Of a stretch of DNA of 5,716 bases, positions 1-4,893 are shown one piece after another (within the stretch, counting starts at the first letter, position 1; every line of letters begins with the position of its first letter). The position numbers and the translations under genes were made by a program. Origin of the DNA: Auritidibacter sp. Marseille-P8566 (GTDB lineage Bacteria; Bacteroidota; Bacteroidia; Flavobacteriales; Flavobacteriaceae); assembly GCA_943325595.2 (NCBI GenBank), contig CALPQA020000148.1, positions 1 to 5,716 of the forward strand, written 5' to 3'. The notes beneath the pieces were generated by a model. The model was not told the origin of the DNA and ran no database searches. It was given only the letters and a program-made list of their open reading frames with translations.

Positions 1-1319
1 ATTTCATCAAACAATCCTTAGTTGATATTAATCGGCAATTGTTAACGTACAATACAAAAGTTTTAAGTGTTGCAACCGAAACTATCAATGCTTTCAATAT
101 CATTCAAGAATTCTACAAGATTGATTCGGTTTATTCTCATCAGGAAACTGGTTTGAAAATAACGTATGAAAGAGATAAAACTTTCAAAAGATTCTGTAAA
201 AACTCTATGATTCATTGGGAAGAAAATATCAATAATGGTATTTTCAGAGGTTTAGAAAACAGAGAAAACTGGGTTTCAAAATGGGAAAAATACATGAATG
301 CGAAACAATTTACGTTCAATCCGAAAGCTGAAAATCTATTTTCGGTAGAGGCCATTGAAGAATTGGAATCGAATATGACTGTTGCAAATTTAGAATCCGA
401 TTTAAACTCCCCATTTCAAAAAGGAGGAACAACGACTGGTCTAAAATACATGAAAACTTTCTTTGATGAGCGTTATCATAATTACAGTTACAACATATCA
501 AAACCTACATTGGCCAGAAAAAGTTGTAGTAGGTTATCGCCTTACGTAGCTTGGGGAAATTTATCAACGAGACAAATACTGCAAAAAGCCGCTGATTTTG
601 TGTTAACTGTGAAAGACAAAAAACAAATCGATTCCTTTACTTCGAGATTAACTTGGCAAGCCCATTTTATTCAGAAATTTGAAATGGAAGAAATAATGGA
701 ATTTGAAAGTGTTAATAAAGGGTTCCACCAACTTAAGAAAAAAAATAACGAAAACTATATAAAAGCTTGGCAAACTGGTCAAACTGGCTTTCCGTTAATT
801 GACGCTTGCATGCGCTGTTTGAACGAAACCGGTTACTTGAATTTCAGGATGAGAGCGATGGTAGTTTCCTTTTTCACGCACAATTTGTGGCAACCTTGGC
901 AAGAAGCAACACAACATTTATCTCAAATGTTTTTAGATTTTGAACCCGGAATTCATTTCCCGCAATTGCAGATGCAAGCAGGTGAAACTGGAGTAAATAT
1001 GTTACGAATTTACAATCCAATAAAAAACAGTTTGGAACATGACCCTGATGGTGAATTTATAAAACGTTGGGTACCTGAATTAGAAAATTTGCCTTTACAA
1101 TTTATTCACGAGCCTTTTAAAATGACGTATTTAGATCAAAAATTCAACGATTTTGAGTTGGGTGTAAATTATCCGAAACCAATAATTAATTTAGAGCGAA
1201 CACGGAAATTTGCAAGTGATTTTTTATGGGAAATGAGAAAAAATCCTTTGGTAAAAGAAGAGAGTTTTAGAATATTGAAATTACATACCATGAGTGGTGC
1301 CAATAATAACGAATCATAA
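1..1319 (+). CDS. Cryptochrome/photolyase-family flavoprotein, 5'-truncated by window
   Basis: The frame is open from the window's left edge (first full codon at base 3), and the preceding codons read like the end of a photolyase N-terminal domain. The TTG at base 39 is therefore not a credible start; roughly 50-65 residues are probably missing. About 438 residues are visible: the end of the alpha/beta antenna domain, a linker, then the FAD-binding domain. That domain shows SRLSPY (bases 528-545), RLTW, the TGxPLIDACMRCL block, NFRMRAM with the paired Arg, the FAD-contacting Asp before EPG (936-938), RIYNP and the DPDGEFIKRWVPEL block. Family members bind FAD and act as light-driven DNA repair enzymes or blue-light sensors. 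By-eye alignment with E. coli PhrB shows key substitutions: WQW becomes LQM, N378 becomes His, E274 becomes Arg, W306 is absent; W359 and W277 are kept. It resembles a bacterial cryptochrome-like subfamily, so CPD repair should not be assumed. It is the first visible gene of a four-gene operon, 10 bases ahead of the DUF2805 gene. Confidence -1.
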   Translation, partial: FIKQSLVDINRQLLTYNTKVLSVATETINAFNIIQEFYKIDSVYSHQETGLKITYERDKTFKRFCKNSMIHWEENINNGIFRGLENRENWVSKWEKYMNAKQFTFNPKAENLFSVEAIEELESNMTVANLESDLNSPFQKGGTTTGLKYMKTFFDERYHNYSYNISKPTLARKSCSRLSPYVAWGNLSTRQILQKAADFVLTVKDKKQIDSFTSRLTWQAHFIQKFEMEEIMEFESVNKGFHQLKKKNNENYIKAWQTGQTGFPLIDACMRCLNETGYLNFRMRAMVVSFFTHNLWQPWQEATQHLSQMFLDFEPGIHFPQLQMQAGETGVNMLRIYNPIKNSLEHDPDGEFIKRWVPELENLPLQFIHEPFKMTYLDQKFNDFELGVNYPKPIINLERTRKFASDFLWEMRKNPLVKEESFRILKLHTMSGANNNES

Positions 1320-1329
1320 ATAGCAAAAT

Positions 1330-1608
1330 ATGACAACTGAATTTACAGAAATTGAAATTGACAGAATTATTGAAATGGCGTGGGAAGATCGTACCACTTT
1401 TGACGCTATTTTGTTACAATTTGGACTAAAAGAACAAGAAGTCATTAATTTGATGCGGAAGGAAATGAAAGCGTCAAGTTTTAGAATGTGGCGCGCTCGA
1501 GTTCAAGGTCGGAAAACAAAACACGAAAAACTAAGAGATTTTCGAGAAGGTAGATTCAAATGTACCATGCAAAGACAAATAAATAATAATAAGATTTCAA
1601 AAAGATAA
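1330..1608 (+). CDS. DUF2805 / TIGR03643 family small basic protein
   Basis: This 92-residue protein matches from memory the family known as TIGR03643 or DUF2805: an acidic N-terminal helix (IDRIIEMAWEDRTTFDAI), then FGLKEQEVINLMRKEMK, then the signature SSFRMWRARVQGRKTKHEK, and a basic C-terminal tail. Its biochemical function is unknown to me. The segment at residues 22-46 has the look of a helix-turn-helix, like sigma region 4 or homeodomain-like proteins, and the second half is rich in Arg and Lys, so nucleic-acid binding is plausible but only inferred. The family is commonly met beside photolyase-like genes, as here. The ATG at 1330 follows the upstream stop by 10 bases, and no Shine-Dalgarno motif is present. 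Identification is confident; function is not. Confidence -1.
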   Translation: MTTEFTEIEIDRIIEMAWEDRTTFDAILLQFGLKEQEVINLMRKEMKASSFRMWRARVQGRKTKHEKLRDFREGRFKCTMQRQINNNKISKR

Positions 1609-1625
1609 ATTACAAAATAAATAGC

Positions 1626-2309
1626 ATGAAAAACATAGTGATTATTGGCGGTAGCAAAGGCATTGGAAATGCAATTGTAACCCAAGTGGTTGAAAATAAT
1701 TTAGTTTACAATATCAGTAGAAGTGCTCCTGCACTTTCTCATTCGAATTTGAAACATTTTGAATTGAACGTTTTAGAAGACGAACTTCCAGAGATTGAAA
1801 ATATAGATGTTTTGATTTATTGCCCAGGTTCTATCAACTTAAAACCTATTATGAGCTTGAGTATTGATGATTTCAGAAATGATTTTGAAATTAACGTTAT
1901 TGGCGCAGTAAAAGCAATTCAGAAGTATTTACCTGTTTTGAAAAAAGGAAATAACCCTTCAATTGTTTTGTTTAGCACCGTTGCAGCAAAATTAGGAATG
2001 CCCTTTCATGCTAGTATCGCTACAGCTAAATCAGGTGTTGAGGGATTGGTAAAATCGTTGGGAGCAGAATTAGCGCCTACCATTCGAGTAAATGCAATTG
2101 CACCAACAATTACCGAAACTTCTTTGTCAGCAAACATTCTTAGAAATGACAGAATGAAAGAAAATATGGTTGAAAGACACCCAATGAAAGGCTATTTGAA
2201 ACCAGAAGAAGTGGCTGGAATGGCACAATTCTTAATTTCAGAAAATGCCAAATCAATATCAGGACAAGTATTTGAAATGGATTATGGCATCGTTAGTTTT
2301 AAATTATAA
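1626..2309 (+). CDS. SDR-family oxidoreductase lacking the catalytic Tyr
   Basis: This 227-residue classical short-chain dehydrogenase/reductase has a single Rossmann domain expected to bind NAD(P)(H). The dinucleotide-binding loop is GGSKGIG (residues 8-14), followed by CPGS where NNAG usually lies (66-69), the helix-4 Asn N90 in INVIG, the catalytic-position Ser S117 in LFSTVAA, the segment HASIATAKSG (128-137), the RVNAIAP strand (154-160) and a C-terminal GQVFEMDYG block resembling the usual DGG ending. The usual YxxxK motif is IxxxK here: Ile131 (codon atc at 2016-2018) replaces Tyr and Lys135 remains. The frame and all other motifs are intact, so this is not a broken gene. I recall relatives in photolyase-linked clusters that also lack this Tyr. 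The protein may use another acid, be a specialised reductase or be a binding protein. Substrate unknown; a pterin is one guess given the folE gene 23 bases downstream. Confidence -1.
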   Translation: MKNIVIIGGSKGIGNAIVTQVVENNLVYNISRSAPALSHSNLKHFELNVLEDELPEIENIDVLIYCPGSINLKPIMSLSIDDFRNDFEINVIGAVKAIQKYLPVLKKGNNPSIVLFSTVAAKLGMPFHASIATAKSGVEGLVKSLGAELAPTIRVNAIAPTITETSLSANILRNDRMKENMVERHPMKGYLKPEEVAGMAQFLISENAKSISGQVFEMDYGIVSFKL

Positions 2310-2332
2310 TTAAAAAACCCCAATAGTAATAG

Positions 2333-2932
2333 ATGAAAAGTTACGAGAAAATTGAAATTTATGACAATGATTTAATTGCATCAATGTCGGAGAATTACAA
2401 AACAATTATTGAAAATTTAGGTGAAGATGTCAACCGTGAGGGACTTCAAAAAACTCCTGAGCGAGTTGCAAAAGCCATGCAATATTTGACACATGGATAT
2501 GATTTAAACCCGTTAGAGATATTAAAATCTGCTTTGTTTACAGAAGATCACCAGCAAATGATTGTTGTAAAAGACATTGAAATCTATTCGATGTGTGAAC
2601 ACCACATGTTGCCATTTTTTGGAAAAGCGCATGTTGCTTATATTCCGAATGGAAAAATCGTAGGACTGAGTAAAATCCCAAGAATAGTAGATGCTTTTGC
2701 AAGAAGAATGCAAGTTCAGGAACGATTAACAGACGAAATAAAAAACTGTATTCAAGAAGCGCTAAGTCCACTTGGAGTAGCTGTTGTAATTGAAGCACAA
2801 CACATGTGCATGCAAATGCGTGGAATTCAAAAGCAAAACTCCTTTACAACTACTTCTTCCTTTACAGGTGCTTTTGAAAAAGACAAAACAAGAAAAGAAT
2901 TCATAAGTTTGATATCTAACAAATTAAGCTAA
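2333..2932 (+). CDS. folE: GTP cyclohydrolase I (FolE)
   Basis: This enzyme converts GTP to 7,8-dihydroneopterin triphosphate and formate, the first step of folate and other pterin synthesis, in the cytoplasm as a homodecamer with a catalytic zinc. The 199-residue protein is full length for the type I family. It shows the [14 protein letters not shown] helix (36-49), the zinc site [11 protein letters not shown] with Cys88 and His91 (equivalent to E. coli Cys110 and His113), the [18 protein letters not shown] segment (108-125), QVQERLT, and HMCMQMRGI with the third ligand Cys159 and the conserved His157. The variable N-terminal 30 residues are short. The gene starts 23 bases after the SDR gene and is followed by a strong terminator, making it the last gene of the operon. 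Whether it is the only folE in the genome, or a second copy dedicated to this operon, cannot be told from the window. Confidence -1.
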   Translation: MKSYEKIEIYDNDLIASMSENYKTIIENLGEDVNREGLQKTPERVAKAMQYLTHGYDLNPLEILKSALFTEDHQQMIVVKDIEIYSMCEHHMLPFFGKAHVAYIPNGKIVGLSKIPRIVDAFARRMQVQERLTDEIKNCIQEALSPLGVAVVIEAQHMCMQMRGIQKQNSFTTTSSFTGAFEKDKTRKEFISLISNKLS

Positions 2933-2954
2933 TAAATCACAATTCAATTATTTT

Positions 2955-3000
2955 AAAGGGATTAAAAAGTGCTAAACTGCATTTTTTAATCCTTTTTTTT
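2955..3000 (+). terminator. Rho-independent terminator of the photolyase-folE operon
   Basis: Bases 2959-2972 (GGATTAAAAAGTGC) pair with 2979-2992 (GCATTTTTTAATCC) as a 14-bp stem with one G-T wobble around the 6-base loop TAAACT. The stem can be extended by four weaker pairs at its base (2955-2958 with 2993-2996). It is followed directly by eight T residues (2993-3000). It lies 22 bases after the folE stop, so transcripts from the four upstream genes should end here and the YceI gene needs its own promoter. Confidence -1.
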
Positions 3001-3086
3001 TATGAATACTAATGAAAAAATTAACTGTAAATTACGACTATTATTTCATTACTAATCGTAACTTTAATAGGCTTAATAATTGGTTG

Positions 3087-3119
3087 TTTTGAAATAAAAA
3101 CTAGTTATTAAGTAATTTG
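3087..3119 (+). promoter_or_regulatory. Candidate Bacteroidetes-type promoter for the YceI gene
   Basis: TTTTG (3087-3091) and TAATTTG (3113-3119), separated by 21 bases, resemble the Bacteroidetes -33 (TTG/TTTG) and -7 (TAnnTTTG) elements. The -7 match is imperfect because one base is missing between TA and TTTG. A start about seven bases downstream would give a leader of about 15-20 bases. A promoter is expected here since the terminator separates this gene from folE. The exact placement is weakly supported in such AT-rich DNA. Confidence -1.
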
Positions 3120-3142
3120 ATTCAAAAAAAACACTTTAAATT

Positions 3143-3685
3143 ATGAAAAAGCTGTGTATTTCATTTTCAGCAATTCTGCTAATCAGCATTGCTTTTTCTC
3201 AAAACAAATTAGCAACCCACGCCGGCTCAATAATGTTTGAAGCCTCCGTTCCTTCATTTGAAGAAGTAAAAGCGAATAATAATAGTGTTAGTTGTGTAAT
3301 TAATACTGAAACTGGTGAAATATCTAGTATAGCATTTATTAGAGAATTTCACTTCAAAATGGCAATGATGGAAGAGCACTTTAATGAAAATTATTTAGAA
3401 AGCAGTAAATTCTCAAAAGCAACTTTCAAAGGAATTATACAGGGATTTAATTTGGCAATAATTGGAAATGCTCCAAAGGAATTTATTATTAATGGACAGT
3501 TGACAATCCACGGAAAATCAAAAGCAATCAACTCGGTTGCAATGATTCAAAAAACAGAAAAAGGTTTAGAAATAAAAACTAATTTCAAAATTAACACCAC
3601 CGATTTTAATATCAAAATCCCTAAAATAGTACAATATAAAATTGCCGACGTTGTAACTATTAGTTCTGATTTTTTAATGCTATAA
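3143..3685 (+). CDS. Secreted YceI-family protein (lipocalin-like, polyisoprenoid-binding)
   Basis: This 180-residue protein starts with a Sec signal peptide: Lys3, a hydrophobic stretch at residues 5-17 and probable cleavage after AFS, giving a mature start at Gln20. The remainder fits the YceI fold, an extended lipocalin-like beta barrel: GSIMFEASVPSFEEVKA (28-44) with the N-N-S-V start of the next strand, a central FHFKMAMMEEHFNENYL block followed by KFSKATFKG (89-97), GQLTIHGKSKAI (118-129), and a C-terminal DFNIKIPKIVQYKIADVV segment (154-171). Characterised YceI proteins bind isoprenoid or other amphipathic lipids in the periplasm; the ligand here is unknown. Length agrees with the family's usual 170-190 residues. 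The gene stands alone between the operon terminator and a convergent gene whose stop lies 9 bases away. Whether it belongs functionally with the upstream light-associated operon is unproven. Confidence -1.
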   Translation: MKKLCISFSAILLISIAFSQNKLATHAGSIMFEASVPSFEEVKANNNSVSCVINTETGEISSIAFIREFHFKMAMMEEHFNENYLESSKFSKATFKGIIQGFNLAIIGNAPKEFIINGQLTIHGKSKAINSVAMIQKTEKGLEIKTNFKINTTDFNIKIPKIVQYKIADVVTISSDFLML

Positions 3686-3694
3686 TTGAATAAA

Positions 3695-4765
3695 CTACTT
3701 CTTATTCTTGTTGAAATTAATGCAAATCAACTTATTTTTTCCAGCTGCATAGGCAAAAGTGTCATTTTGAAATCTAATTGTATATAATTCTTTATCTTCT
3801 ACAAGTTTCTCCCAAAAAGTGCCTTGGTTTTCTGAATAAAACAATCCTGTTGTACCAACGCTTACCAACTTATTACCTTTTGAGTTTGGAACAAACTGAA
3901 CACAAGAAGCATATCCAAATCCTTCATTAGAACTAATTAAATTCCATGTTTTTCCAGCATTAAATGTAATGGCTTTGTTTGCTGCATTATCCGATTGTTC
4001 CTCATAATTTCCACCAACGATAATCCCAATATTTTCATTAAAAAAGTCAGCCGAAAATATTCCTGTCATTGCGTGACCTTGATTAATTGGAGTTTCAAAA
4101 ACTTTCCAACTAACTCCTTTATTTTCACTCACAAAAACCCTTGATTTAATTCCGCCAGAAACTAAAAAAGTTTTAGAACCTTTAATACAAATATTAGTAT
4201 TACTTGCTGCAAAAGCTGCTTCTCCATCGGCAATTTTAGGGAGGTTTTCACAAGATGTTTTTTTCCAAGAATTACCTCCATCACGAGTTATTAAAATTGA
4301 AAAGCAATCTTGAATTGGGTCTCCAAGTGCAATTCCTTCTTTATTGTTCCAAAACTGTATTGCGTCATAAAAAACTTTTTCATGAATTTCTTTGTACACT
4401 AAAGTTGCTTCTAGGCTTTTCTTGTTAATTTTATATAATACTGCTGGATTGCCAACACTCAAAACAAAAATAGAATTAGATGTTTGTGCAATGCTTCTAA
4501 ATTCTAATTGTAAAGAATCATTAGTTATTTTACGTTCGATTCTGTTCTTTTTTACAATATCGTAATAACCAAATCTATTTTTATCGGCTGCATACCAAAC
4601 TTTATTTTTATCAATTAAAATTGCTCTAATGCTAATTTTATCAGTAAAAATAGTATCAATTGAAATGCTTACCGCTAGAGAAGAGCTGTTTTGAGAATTA
4701 ACTTTCATCGGAATCAATGAAAAAAGTAACACCGAAAGAATTAAAAGTATAAATCTATTTTTCAT
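3695..4765 (-). CDS. Secreted BNR/Asp-box beta-propeller protein (Ycf48/HCF136-like)
   Basis: This 356-residue protein has a signal peptide (MKNRF, hydrophobic residues 6-19, probable cleavage after VNS at residue 24) and then a repeat protein with four Asp-box motifs of the S/TxDxGxxW type: TRDGGNSW (160-167), SENKGVSW (213-220), FNAGKTW (268-274) and SENQGTFW (311-318). Their spacing of about 45-55 residues fits blades of a beta propeller. The conserved-looking blocks GIALGDPIQDCFSILITRDG and DGEAAFAASNTNI are familiar from Bacteroidetes proteins labelled oxidoreductase or photosystem II stability factor-like. No catalytic function can be assigned from the fold, and the label oxidoreductase has no support in the sequence. 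No type IX secretion C-terminal domain is visible; the protein ends in a Lys/Asn-rich tail. It is transcribed divergently from the gene at 4894 and converges on the YceI gene. No convincing promoter was found in its upstream region. Confidence -1.
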   Translation of the reverse strand: MKNRFILLILSVLLFSLIPMKVNSQNSSSLAVSISIDTIFTDKISIRAILIDKNKVWYAADKNRFGYYDIVKKNRIERKITNDSLQLEFRSIAQTSNSIFVLSVGNPAVLYKINKKSLEATLVYKEIHEKVFYDAIQFWNNKEGIALGDPIQDCFSILITRDGGNSWKKTSCENLPKIADGEAAFAASNTNICIKGSKTFLVSGGIKSRVFVSENKGVSWKVFETPINQGHAMTGIFSADFFNENIGIIVGGNYEEQSDNAANKAITFNAGKTWNLISSNEGFGYASCVQFVPNSKGNKLVSVGTTGLFYSENQGTFWEKLVEDKELYTIRFQNDTFAYAAGKNKLICINFNKNKK

Positions 4766-4793
4766 TTCACAATTATTTTATCAGAGCTAATTT

Positions 4794-4840
4794 ACAATTT
4801 ATTATACAAATAAAAATCTAAATAGGTATTAATAAATTGT
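4794..4840. repeat. Perfect 11-bp inverted repeat in the divergent intergenic region
   Basis: ACAATTTATTA (4794-4804) is the exact reverse complement of TAATAAATTGT (4830-4840), with a 25-base spacer. The right arm ends at the first T of the sigma-54-like TTGGCAC. It could be an operator or activator site, or a hairpin in the leader of the minus-strand gene. The arms are AT-rich in AT-rich surroundings, so chance is not excluded. Confidence -1.
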
Positions 4841-4855
4841 TGGCACAGTAATTGG
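4840..4855 (+). promoter_or_regulatory. Sigma-54 (RpoN)-like -24/-12 promoter
   Basis: TTGGCAC (4840-4846) followed after five bases by TTGG (4852-4855) matches the sigma-54 pattern TTGGCAC-N5-TTGC, with the required ten bases between the -24 GG (4842-4843) and the -12 dinucleotide (4854-4855). The -12 element reads GG rather than GC, one mismatch. Initiation near 4866 would leave a leader of about 28 bases before the ATG at 4894. The region is otherwise AT-rich, so the GC-containing -24 element stands out. Confidence -1.
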
Positions 4856-4893
4856 ATATTGAGTAAATAGTAGTAATCCAAAAATCCTATACC

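Noticed and set aside
39..41. TTG as the start codon of the photolyase-like gene
   Set aside because: The same frame is open to the window's left edge and the upstream codons (FIKQSLVDINRQ) fit the family, so the gene begins outside the window.
316..501. Minus-strand open frame of 61 codons
   Set aside because: It lies wholly inside the photolyase-like gene, has no recognisable domain, and is a shadow of that gene.
1503..1685. Minus-strand open frame of 60 codons with a hydrophobic stretch
   Set aside because: It overlaps the end of the DUF2805 gene and the start of the SDR gene, both well supported; its hydrophobicity comes from A-rich coding DNA read in reverse.
2016..2018. SDR gene read as a pseudogene because the catalytic Tyr is missing
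   Set aside because: The frame is full length, all other SDR motifs are intact, and the substitution appears to be a family trait of related SDRs, so it is treated as a functional divergent protein.
2522..2798. Two overlapping minus-strand open frames
   Set aside because: Both lie inside folE, whose product is unmistakable, and have no family resemblance of their own.
3688..3707. GAATAA/TTATTC hairpin between the convergent genes as a bidirectional terminator
   Set aside because: The six-pair stem is almost all A-T, has an 8-base loop and no following T-tract on either strand, so it is too weak to call.
4801..4812. TATTTG and TATAAT on the minus strand as a promoter for the propeller gene
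   Set aside because: The TAnnTTTG match has a mismatch and no TTG element was found at a suitable distance upstream; such strings are frequent in this AT-rich spacer.
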